Origin: Actinomortierella ambigua
Lineage: Eukaryota; Mortierellomycota; Mortierellomycetes; Mortierellales; Mortierellaceae
Direction: 5' to 3'
DNA length: 53,858 nt
Assembly: GCA_016098155.1 (NCBI GenBank)
Contig: JAAAJB010000205.1
Span: 1-53,858 of the forward strand
Position numbers and translations under genes: made by a program. The first letter of the stretch is position 1. Each line of letters starts with the position of its first letter. The notes below the pieces were generated by a model. It did not search any database. It was not told the origin of the DNA and saw only the letters and a list, made by a program, of their open reading frames with translations. Below, in pieces: positions 31,575 to 42,100 of the stretch.

Positions 31575-34353
31575 TCATGGCCAGCTCTCAGTCCAAATGC
31601 CACCCTCAATGCTGTCAGTCCATGTCTCCTTCATCGACTCGAGGAAGGCATCCTTCTCCACATAGCGCTGAAGCACCCATTCGCTCAACTTGTCTTCGTC
31701 CTCGGGCAAGTCGTCCAAAAGGTAGCGGTTGCAGTGGATATGGAACTTGTACTCGGGACTCAGCTGGGCAGTATGCACGCGAACCAGATTTGGTGGCACG
31801 CCGAAGCCCTTTGTGCGATGGTAGTAGGCAATTGTAAAGTCTACAAAGTCATGGCGACCAAGACAAGTTGGGTCAAGAAAAGATAAAAAGTCGAGTGAGC
31901 ATTCTTGGCCCTCAGTATGTTTCATGGTCCATCCCACAACAAGAAGATAGGGAAGGAAGAACCAAGGGAGAGGGGGAAGGGACAGAAAGAGAGTTCCGAC
32001 TGAGCACACGAGGAAATTCATTGTGGGCCAATGGTTTGGTGCCTGATCACTATGACAAACACTTTTCTGGCCTATCAGCAATCTAAAATTCTCCGTTCCA
32101 ATCACCGGGTTATTCCTTGACTCTTCCAAAACAGACTCTTAACCACGTTGTCAAAAAAAGAGGAAAAAGTAAATAAACAAACACACTACTCCACAACTAC
32201 ACTCGCACATAGTGGAGGAGTAGCAAGGAGAAATGGGCAGCAGAGGGATGGACGGATGGAGGGAGGGAGGGGGTCATCTATAATAGACTGGTAGCCCCCC
32301 CTCCCCAATTCTCCAAGCCCGCCCTCTCTGCGTTTTCTAGACTCACAAAGCAGTCGATACAAAGACCGCTCCCTCTCCCTCTGCTGTATAGGTCGGATCA
32401 CCAATGGCACCAGGAGGGATCCTTCTCTTTTGAAATAGCCCACTGAGAGGCGGTCTAGCTGGGATTTCTTCTTCTTTCGGAGATTTGGTCAACAATACAT
32501 AGCTCCAATGATGTCGTACACGCCACCAATCCCATCTTTCTCTCTTTCTCTCTCCCTCTCTCTTTAAACAAAACTTACCGTAGACGTATTTAACATGGGT
32601 GCCACGGAACTTTTGGACACAGGCAATAAAGCCCTTGGTGCGTGGCATCAAAACATTGGACAGCAGAGGCAATCCTCGGCTCTGCATAAACTGCTGGCTG
32701 GCTGCGAGTTTGGTCGCCGTCAAGCGCGAACCCTCCAGGAATGAGGCCACCCAGACGGGGGCCTCGATATCGAGAATGCGACCAAACATCTTGTTGATCT
32801 TGATCTGGTCCCGCTGCCAATTGCGGTTGATGAACAGCATGCCCATGATCCACATGCCCCAGCCATAGAAGGGGATCTGAAAAGAAAAAAAAAGGTGCCT
32901 TCTTGATCAGCTTTCTTGTAGAGCATTTTGGATAATTTTGCTTCCATGTCAATATTGTCATCCCTCTCTTTTTTTTCTTTCACTTGCATATTTCAGAGAG
33001 TCCTTCGCAAAGTACTATAGTCCGCAGAACAGGAGAAAAGAGACATGAGTTTCAACTTGACACTATATCATCGACAGTATTTTCCTTAAAAAATTTCCTC
33101 CGTGCAGCGTCATCCTGTGAGTATTATCCGTACCTTCATGTAGTTGACCATGCCACGGCGCGCTGCGACCGAGTGAATCATATAAAAGTCGACAAATGAG
33201 CGGTGGTTGGCAAAGACGAGCGCTGATTCACCATATGGAATCTTCTCGCCTGAGAAGGTGATCCTTGCTCCATGACGCCTCTAAAAAATGGTTTGTAATG
33301 TATTCCCAAAAAAAAGAAAAAAAAAAAGAAAGAGGGTTAGAGACAGGAGCTAAACTCACGTTTGTGTTGTTGGGGCTGAACTTCATATGCTCAGCTCGGC
33401 ACGGTTACACTGATTGATTCCTGCCTCAGTCGATCAAAACAATTCTGACTGGCAGTGTCCTCGTGATGATGATGATGATGATGATCCTTTGCTCTCCACA
33501 TCCGTTGGCTGTCTATGCAAAACAAAGTACACAACGAAACGACATGGCCATTGGTGATATGTGCCGTACCTCCATGATCAACTATGCAAGTTGTAAATGG
33601 TAAGAGAAAGACAGCCCAATGGGCATGGATGTGAGGGGGTCAGTCTGTAGTACTTTTAGATGGTACTTGTTCAGGGCAAACAGACAAGCAGAACAAGAAC
33701 ATGAACAACGACAAGAGAGTGCAGTCCCGTACCTGCATGACCTTCCACATGGAACCCGCCACTCGGGCATTGACTTCATAGAACCAGCGCTTGGAAAAGG
33801 GAGCGAGCAGAAGCGAGCACACCTGGATAACATTCAGCACCGAGCAAAAGCTGAGGACAGGGCACGATAAACGGAAGCCGAGGTTAGTGAACCGAGCTCA
33901 TTCATCTCTCTCTCTCTCTGTCTGTCTCTCTCTGCCTGTCTCTCTTTCTATCATTCTCTTTCTATCTCTCTTTCTTTCTCTCTCTCTCTCTCTCTCTCCC
34001 TTCTCTTGGTTCTCTGGTGGGGAAGGGACTGATCGTCGACTGGTATAGTAGAAGGTATCTGATCAACTACGAAGAAAAGGGCCCTGCCGGATCTTGCTCC
34101 AATCACACGAGGCCGACTCGCTCCCTCCCACTCTCTCACTCTGTCGCACCCGACATGGTCTTGGGACAGAAAGGTTGCAAGCTAAAGAGAGAACAGACTA
34201 CTGTTGCGTCTGTGGTTCCTGTAAAGTGTCACTTTGTTGCTCATTCAGTGTTGTCCCGGAGGAGAGACAAGGAGGGGAGGGGGAGAATGCTTACCCGAAC
34301 AGAGCTGATCCATAGAGGGCAGCCTTGGTGGGTCGGAGGATGAGCTCAAGCAT
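31575..34353 (-). CDS. Lysophospholipid/lysophosphatidic acid acyltransferase (PlsC family)
   Basis: Exons in transcript order: 34353-34295, 33850-33733, 33581-33570 (12 nt), 33280-33134, 32876-32579, 31840-31575; 299 residues in closed phase. The catalytic motif NHRSFVDF gives H-x4-D at residues 89-94, and EGSR at 160-163 is the phosphate-binding motif of the AGPAT/LCLAT1-like branch. IPYGESALVFANHRS and FGWG-like IPFYGWGMW with INRNWQRD are typical of fungal members. Hydrophobic segments near residues 15-45 and 113-128 suggest ER membrane attachment. It transfers an acyl group from acyl-CoA to sn-2 of a lysophospholipid, either lysophosphatidate in de novo synthesis or a lysophospholipid in remodelling; sequence alone does not decide. 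The last intron (31841-32578) is 738 nt, the longest here. It is divergent from the delta-5 desaturase gene. Confidence 0.88.
33463..33485. repeat. (GAT)n microsatellite in an acyltransferase intron
   Basis: About seven GAT units within intron 3 of the minus-strand acyltransferase gene. Confidence 0.8.
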
Positions 34354-34520
34354 GGCGGGGAAAGAGGGACGATGAATGAAGACGGAATGGAGGGAGGTGG
34401 AGAGAAATAGGGAAGAGAAGGGGAAGAAGAGAAGGGAAGAAGAGGGGGGGGGGTGGCAATGGAGGCGAGCGAGTGGTGCGAACAGGAAGAAAAGTAATGC
34501 AAAAGAAGCTCGTGGGTAGC

Positions 34521-34560
34521 AGGGCAGGGCAGGGCAGGGCAGGGCAAGACAAGACAGGGC
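34521..34560. repeat. agggc tandem repeat
   Basis: Five perfect agggc units, then agac-type variants and a sixth agggc. It lies about 170 bp upstream of the acyltransferase ATG. Confidence 0.85.
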
Positions 34561-35009
34561 AGCAGCAAAATGCAAACACAAAACAATTCCCAAATCGAGC
34601 TTGACACCCTTCCCCATCCCGGACTTTGTGTCCTCACCCACATCCTTTGTCCATTGAAGCAAAACAACCAAAGAAACTCAGAAAGGCAAGCTCCGCTATT
34701 GTTGCCATCCCAACTCTTCCCTGCTGCTACATACACACGGCATCCCATGCGAGGATAAAAGACATGGAAACACGCGTCCTTGGCGAGGAGAGGACAGACA
34801 GGGCCTTGGTGGATCCAGGCGGGCACCTCAAAGAACTGCTCGCCCTGAATATGCCTGTATATGGTCAATTGACAACCCCGACTTTAGACTTTTTCTATAC
34901 TAGGAGTGTGTGGTGCACACACTTAAGGGACTATGTACATTATTTGGTTGTGGAGGTGGAATTCTCGGAGAACAACTCCACTCCAGAGCAGCAGACAAGA
35001 GATGAGAAA

Positions 35010-35085
35010 GTAGGATTGGATCAAGTAGTAGAATTGGATCAAGTAGTAGAATTGGATCAAGTAGTAGAATTGGATCGAAAGTAGG
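35010..35085. repeat. 18-bp minisatellite
   Basis: About four units of gtagtagaattggatcaa; the first and last are slightly changed (taggattggatcaa at the start, gatcgaaagtagg at the end). It lies in the region between the acyltransferase and the desaturase, about 310 bp from the desaturase ATG. Confidence 0.9.
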
Positions 35086-35395
35086 ATCTAGGTGGGATAT
35101 TGGCATCCAATGGATCATGAACAGACGCCAATGCTGTGCCTCTCTCCTCTATCTCAGGGCAGGCTGGAGAGCACAGAGTAAGATCCAGTCGGTCCTCCGT
35201 CTTTCGTTGTGTTCTGCTGCTGTGAAACCAAGGCGTGGCCAAAGAGGTGGCTGGGAGTGCTCGGCGGGGGCACGCCATAAAAGTTCGGGGTTCTCCGTTC
35301 TCCATTGTGAACTCTTTTTTTTTCCCTTCCTCGCTCCACACCCCCACCCTCTCTCCACCTTTTCTTTTTCACCGTGCATTGCACATTCCACTGCG

Positions 35396-37749
35396 ATGTC
35401 GACAAAGGAATATACTTGGTAATGCCCTTCTTGTCCATCATATGCAAAGAATGGAATGAATGAGCATGGACAGTAGGATGTGCAGCCGTTGTCCCTGAAT
35501 CCCTCTCTCCCCTGATTTTTTAATTTTTTTTTCTTCTTTCCCCAACGGAACGACGTCAATATCCATTCTCACCGAACCCTCCTTTTTCTCTCTCTCGCCA
35601 TCCTCGATGGTTTGCTCGGATATACATGAACAACTCTATCCAACTTTAACTAGGGAGGAATTGGCCAAGCACAATACCCATGACGATCTCTTGATCGCTC
35701 TCCGAGGCAATGTAAGCAACAACTCTCTCTCTCTCTCTCTGTCCCTTGCAGCACTTTACTTTGTTAATTACGTTCAGAGACTGATGCCCCCAACAAATCA
35801 AATCTTTACCCGTGCGTAATCTGATAGGTTTACGATGTGACAAAGTTCCTCAAGCGCCATCCTGGTGGTGTTGACGCGTTGTTGCTCGGTGCTGGTCGCG
35901 ACTGCACCCCTGTAAGGACAATGAACGCGAAGAAGGAGATGACAGGAACAAGGAAAGGAAAATGGGAACGAACGAACGACAGATGGATGGACGAACGTGG
36001 AGACACGAAAACTATTTCTTGCTGAGAATCAGAACCCCCTCCCCCCCTCGGGGGGACGGAATGCAAGTTCGGGAGAATAACCCCCTGAAAAAATAATGGC
36101 CATGGAGCTTGCATCATTGCTTATCTAGTCTGCATGTCTTGTCTGTCTGTTCTTTTTCGATAGGTGTTTGAGATGTACCACGAGTTTGGAGTTGTCGATA
36201 GCGTGCTCAAGTAAGTCCAACAGTGTGCAGGACGAAACACATCACCGAGACCTCTCTTTCTTTCTTTCTCACCCCTCACAGCCAGCTAACACGATGTCTC
36301 TTATCGATCCTTGTAGAAAGTACTATGTCGGCACATTGGTGAGCAACGAGCTCCCCATCTTCCCTGAACCTACTACCTTCCACAAGACAGTCAAAAAGCG
36401 CGTCGAGGGCCACTTCAAGCAGCTGCGCAAGGACCCAAAGAACAAGCCCGAGGTCTGGCTCCGTTACTTTGTCATCTTTGCGACGCTCTTCTTCTCGTAC
36501 TATGCGCAATTCTTTGTCCCCTTTGTCGTGGAACGGACATGGCTCCAGGTCATCTTTGCCATCGTGCTTGGATTTTGCGGTGCGCAGGTTGGCCTGAACC
36601 CTCTGCACGATGCCTCCCACTTTTCAGGTACTTGAAACCTTTTTCTTTCATGCTCCCTCTCCCTCCCCCCCCCCAAAAAAAAACTCTCTGCGGAAACAAC
36701 AGGAGAAGGTCAACCTGCTGCATTTCTGCTGACTCAAAAATGCAAACAACACGTCCTGAAATTCCTCTTCTTCTCTTTCTTCATCTGTGCACTTGACTTT
36801 GCCTATTTTTTTTTTTAGTGACGCACAATCCCACGGTATGGAAGATCCTCGGTGCAACACATGACTTCTTCAACGGCGCGTCTTATCTGGTGTGGATGTA
36901 CCAACACATGCTGGGCCACCACCCTTACACCAACATTGCAGGTGCCGACCCGGACGTGGCGACCGGCGAGCCCGACGTGCGTCGGATCAAGCCGCACCAA
37001 AAGTGGTTCTGGAACCACGTGAACCAGCAAATGTTTGTGCCCATCCTCTACGGCTTCTTGGCGTTCAAGGTGCGGATCCAGGACGTGATGATCCTGTACG
37101 TCGTGCGCAAGAATGACGCGATCCGCGTCAACCCGATCACGACCTGGCACACGTTTGCCTTTTGGGGTGGCAAGGCCTTCTTCTTTTGGTACCGCATCTA
37201 CCTGCCCCTGCAGTACCTGCCAGCCTCCAAAGTGCTGGGTCTCTTTGCCATCGCCGATTTGATCTCGTCCTACTGGCTCGCACTGACCTTCCAGGCCAAC
37301 CACGTCGTCGAGGAGGTCGAGTGGCCTTTGCCCGACGAGAATGGCGTGATCCAAAAGGACTGGGCTGCTATGCAGGTCGAGACCACGCAGGACTATGCCC
37401 ATGACTCGTGGCTGTGGACGTCCATTACGGGCTCGCTCAATTACCAGGCAGTCCACCACCTCTTCCCTGGCATCTGCCAGCACCATTACCCCGAGATCCT
37501 GCCCATCATTCGCCAGACGTGCAAGGATTTCGAGGTTCCATATCTGATCAAGGTAAGAGAGAGAGAGAGAGAGAAAAAGAGAAACAAAGGGGAGAAAATG
37601 AATGGCTATTTTGCGTTGGATAGGAGCTGCATATTGACGTTGGGATTGTCTCGCGTCGTTTGTTATTGATATAGGATACCTTCTGGCAAGCATTCTCTTC
37701 CCATTTGGAGCATCTCCGAGTCCTTGGTCTTCGTCCCAAGGACGAGTAA
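35396..37749 (+). CDS. Delta-5 fatty-acid desaturase (cytochrome b5 fusion)
   Basis: Exons 35396-35418, 35654-35711, 35828-35911, 36164-36210, 36317-36627, 36819-37552, 37675-37749; 443 residues, against about 446 in the Mortierella alpina enzyme, which it matches along the whole length as I recall that protein. The N-terminal cytochrome b5 domain has HPGG at 38-41. Histidine boxes: HDASH (168-172), HMLGHH (204-209), and QAVHH (384-388), where Gln replaces the first His as in front-end desaturases. It inserts the delta-5 double bond into dihomo-gamma-linolenoyl chains to give arachidonoyl chains, using electrons from its own b5 domain, in the ER membrane. The start gives [16 protein letters not shown], in line with the M. 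alpina start. Exon 1 is only 23 nt. A delta-6 enzyme is less likely given the close overall match. Confidence 0.95.
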
Positions 37750-37787
37750 AAAGAAACCGTGCTTTGTGGATGAGTATGACCTCATGG

Positions 37788-37793
37788 AATAAA
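37788..37793 (+). terminator. polyadenylation signal of the desaturase gene
   Basis: AATAAA begins 39 bp after the desaturase stop codon. Confidence 0.55.
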
Positions 37794-38873
37794 CTACTTG
37801 CCCATGCAGTTTTGTCTATAGACATGCGCTCTTTTTTCTTTGTAGAATGAACAGAAGCAGGGGGGAAGACAGTCTTGTGCAATGTGTCTTTCTTCCCCTC
37901 CGATCTGGTGAGGCAAGAGTGTAGGCCCCATGAAGAAGAGCACGCACATTCCCCCGCCCCCCCCCCCTCTTCTCCGTCTTTCCACATTCCCACTCTTTTC
38001 CTGTCCCCTTTCTCCCCTACTCCCTGCTTGCAAGAAACAAGAGAGGGGAGGGGCGCGATACAAACAACATGCATCTCAGACTGGAACACGTTCAATCTCA
38101 CCACGACATAGAATCCCTGTGCGTGATCGAGAGAGAGAGAGAGAGAGAGAGAAAGAGGTTAAGAGAGAAACAGAGTGAGATGAGAGAGAGCGCGCGGGAG
38201 TAGATGAGGAAAATGTAAGCAGAGACACATATGACAACGGGATGGAGAGAGAGAATAATATGATCTGTTGCTGGAGATGGCATTCATCCCCACCTTATTG
38301 GCGAGTGCACAGACACTTTTTTTTGGACCAGGCTGTCCTTTTGTGTGGATTGGGTCCAAAAGGAGAAGGTAGCGGCGAGTGCTCAGCTAACCACGAACCA
38401 CCAGAAGGATTAAAAAAAGTCGCGGAGAGAGGCAGAGAGAGAGAAAAGTGAAGAGAGAGGGAGTGGACACGAGTGTGTGAGTTTCAACAACCAAGGGTGC
38501 TCACAAGTTGTATTTTTGTTCCAGTACTGAGAACAGGTACCCCATATACAACAAGTCTTGTTGCTGTTTGTTTGTCTGTCTGTCTGTCTGCTGCCTGCTG
38601 CATGTCCAAATGCATTGATCCCAGTTAGTCTTTCTATCCAGTAACAAAAGGCCGCTGCTGTTGCTCTGGAGCCATCCATCTAGAGCATCCCGCCCGCCCA
38701 CTCTGTTCCCTCCTTCGTTGTTTTTCCCGCTCCAAAAGGAAGACAGAAAGAAGAAACAAAGTGCGAGTGGGGCAACTCTCTTTTTATATGCTCATTCATT
38801 CACCTTCAATTCATTCCCATTCCACACCCACCACCTACTTTCCTTTGCTTGCTATCCCCTATCTTCTCCATTG

Positions 38874-38880
38874 TATAAAA
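38874..38880 (+). promoter_or_regulatory. TATA box of the phospholipase D gene
   Basis: TATAAAA lies 280 bp upstream of the ATG at 39154, with an unbroken pyrimidine-rich leader between them. Confidence 0.4.
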
Positions 38881-39153
38881 TATCCAGGCCGAATCGGCAT
38901 TATTTCTTCCTTCTTTTTTTTTTTTTTGCCTTTCTGTATCCTTTGTGTCCACCCGACCCTTTTTTTTTCCTTCCTTCTTTCTTTCTTTCTTTCGTTCTTC
39001 TCTGGTCTCATCCTTTCTTCCTCTCTCACACCGATATCCATTCCACCATTGGAACCCTGACTCTCTCCTCCTTCTCCCTGACACTCTCACGCCTTCGCCT
39101 CTAATACCTACCTACCTTCCTCCCCCCACCACCACCACCACTCCCCTCTGTTG

Positions 39154-42100
39154 ATGGAGCCTAACGACACCACCACCATGGCACAGGTTGGTTCGACGCC
39201 GAACCATGCAAGCATACATCCCTATGCCCCCGAGAAAGTATCCAGCAGTAGCAACAATGTGAACAACAACAGCAATAACAAGGACGACGACAGTAGCAAT
39301 GAGAATAACCGCCGTAGCGTCGTCGGGCGAGATCCAAATCAGCTCCAACTGTTGCCCGAGCAGCAGGTCCAAGACCGTTCGAAACGGTCGAGTACGAGTG
39401 CCTTGACCGATGACGAGCGTTACCCTACTCCTCCTCCACCTGCTTCTTCCTATCCGTACCCATACCCGTACCCCCACAAGAACCATCAACGCGAACGCAG
39501 CTACCAGGACCAACACGATCTCTACCAGCACACCAACGACACTCGCAGCACACACAACCACATGCTTCACGACGACCACCCGCCCCTCCCGCTCGAGTCC
39601 CTCAAGGCCCAGGAGCAGCCCCTCCTGGACCCTCAAGTCACTGCTGCCATGACATCCTCTCTAAAGGAAAAGCCCTCTTCATTGCCACCACCATCTTCCA
39701 AGGGCTCGATCGAGTCTCCCAAGGTCAGCAACACCAAAGTGTCGTCACCAGGCGTGACCAATGCTGCTACTACTACGACGACCTCTGCTGCACGATCCCC
39801 CTTCCGTTTGGCTAGCCTCGTCGACCGGGTTCGCATGCAACAAGACCAGCAGCAGCAACAACAACAACAACAACAGCAACAACAATCACAACAACAGCAG
39901 CAGCAGCTACCCAACGGTGCCCATCCACACCGACATCACGATACTGACCACCCGCATCATCATCTCACCATTGAGGAAGAGCAAGGTAACCAATGCTTGG
40001 CGTTGGATGTCTCACAGCCTCGCCTTGCTCACTCGCTCTAGAAGCAGAAGAAGAAGAAGAATAGCTCGCAGTATGAACCCGGGGCTGAAGCGCGCTCACT
40101 GCCTTTTTGGTCCCATTTGTATTCGTGCATTATCGTTTATTGTGTGGGGCTGAGGAACAGCACCACAAAAAAAAGCTTTCAAAGCCCAGGAATGAATGAA
40201 AGACAGAAAAGGGAGCCAAGTTTGAAAGCGTTTGAGCCCTCATGGACTCAGGAGGATAACGAAGACCGAACCCCGTTTCTAACGTGTCCTCTATCTCTCT
40301 CTATCTCTCCCCCCCTCCCCTTCTTTTGGGTTGGTTCTCCCCCCTCCTACTTTTTCACTCTATCATCATCTCATAATCTTCCACCAGATCATCTTCGAAC
40401 TGCAGCCGAAGGACGCCCGTCTCCAGGCGTCCAATATGCGACACAGCGGGAGTTTTCATCGCCCAACGTGATTGAAGACTCGCCACCGCTACACCAACTA
40501 TCACATCAGCAACAACAACAACAAGTACCATCACCATCGCAGCAACCACATCGAGGCTGGGGCGTTCTCCGACCAGTGGTCCTAGGCACGCGCAGGTCCT
40601 CGACGACTTCTGACCACGCAGGAGAATCGATTGAGGTGGTGAGTCGAGGCTGGACCTCGTCGTCGTCAACAGGTCCCGATGCATCGGGTCGGTTAGCACG
40701 TTTGCTCAATAAGGCCGGAGTGCATTCGGCGCTCCACCTCAGCAATGCGGCCACGGCGTTTACAAAGTCGACTCGGGACACAATCTTCCAGGGAGATTAT
40801 TTGCCGCCCGGTGTGCTGGCTGTCATTGGAGCGAGTGTGCCGGGATTGTGGCTTCGAAGGGATGATAAAGGCCGACGACCAGTAAGTTATTCTGTGGGAG
40901 GGGGGTATCTGCAGCGAATGTGTGTGTGTGTGTGTGTGCTCTCTTTCCGTAGGGGGGGATGGATTATTGTTGATCATTGGCGGCAGAAGGAAAGGTTGAT
41001 CCGTCCGCATTTGAGTTTTGGTGCGACAATGCTCTACTTTGTCCACAAGGACAAAAGGGACATACATGGTTTAAGACCATGTTTTTGTCATGCGCTACTA
41101 CTTTTGCACCCTTTCTTTATTCCACGCACCCAACAACTGACGAGGCATAGAGAGGGATGAGGCTGTGTAGCCGGTTTTGTCTGATCGGCGAATGACCTCA
41201 CCCTGCCAAAAGTAGCCCCTCTATTTGCTTAGCCTATAATGGGCAGAGGGAAATAGGGATCAAACTATTTCCACGCTAGACAGGTCCAAGTCTAGCAAGG
41301 CAAAAAAAAAAACTCTCTTATATTGCTCTCTCTTTCTCACTCCACTCTCTCCCCCTTCTTTTTCTCTCTTTAGCCGCCTGTGTTCTTCCAAGTGGTTCGA
41401 GTCGCCATTACAGACTCGGAGATTGAGCAAGGCTACCGAAACCAGATCCTCTTTCGCGTTGAACTCCAATATGGCGACACCAAATGGGTCATCCGACGCA
41501 CCGCCTACGACTTTTACAAGCTACATGTCAACCTCATCGCCAAGCAGTTCAAGGGTCTACCAAAGTTTCCTAGCCAGGTGAGCAGCCCCGACATACAGTT
41601 CAAAAAGAGCGAATTACACTGTCACCCCCTCGACCTCAAGTAGCCTAACCCCTTTCTCTCTCTCTCTCTCTCTTCTCTTATCCCTCCATCCAGTTCCAAT
41701 ATGCAGTCTCGCTGGCAAAGGCGACATTGGGCATGCGCCAAGAACACCGCGTGGCGTTCATCAAGGAGACGAATCTGGGGCGTCGATTGGCGATGCAAGA
41801 CTACCTGCTTGGGGTGCTCCGGGCGCTCAACTGGACAACATCCTACGACCTGTACGAGTTTCTCGAGATCTCGGCCATGTCGCTGACCAAGGACATGGGC
41901 TGGAAGGGCAAAGAGGGTATCCTGGACAGCAAGGTCATCGATACCTCCTTCACCATCTGTGGCATGCCGACGGTCAAGCGCTGGCAAAAGTGCTGGGTCC
42001 TCCTGCGCGATTCCTATCTGGCCTTTTGCCCCACGGTGGGGTCGAGTGACCCCTCGGACGTGTTTTTGTTTGACCACAACTTTTTTGTCCAGCACAAGGA

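Larger units (their letters stand above)
34354..35395. promoter_or_regulatory. shared divergent region of acyltransferase and desaturase
   Basis: 1,042 bp between two divergent start codons, so both promoters lie here. Next to the acyltransferase is a long purine run on the plus strand (34375-34450), a CT-rich leader on its coding strand. Next to the desaturase is CT-rich sequence (35311-35370). Between them lie (agggc)5 at 34521-34545 and an 18-bp minisatellite at 35010-35085. A 152-codon plus-strand frame here (34626-35084) has no domain signature. No canonical TATA box was found. Confidence 0.5.
37750..39153. other. intergenic region upstream of phospholipase D
   Basis: About 1.4 kb. The desaturase polyadenylation signal is at the left; (GA)n lies at about 38126-38155, (TGTC)n at about 38572-38590, a TATA box at 38874-38880, and a long CT-rich leader from 38900. 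No gene is seen; frames of 60-99 codons are simple-sequence artefacts. Confidence 0.5.

Noticed and set aside
34626..35084. 152-codon plus-strand frame in the acyltransferase-desaturase region
   Set aside because: Its end is the 18-bp minisatellite (repeated ELDQVV) and the rest has no domain or promoter context.
35396..37749. Calling the desaturase a delta-6 enzyme
   Set aside because: The front-end layout fits both, but the whole-length match, including the segments [19 protein letters not shown] and AGADPDV, corresponds to the M. alpina delta-5 enzyme as I recall it.
36815..38104. 429-codon minus-strand frame opposite the desaturase
   Set aside because: Antisense shadow of a confirmed desaturase exon with strong codon bias, continued into simple sequence.
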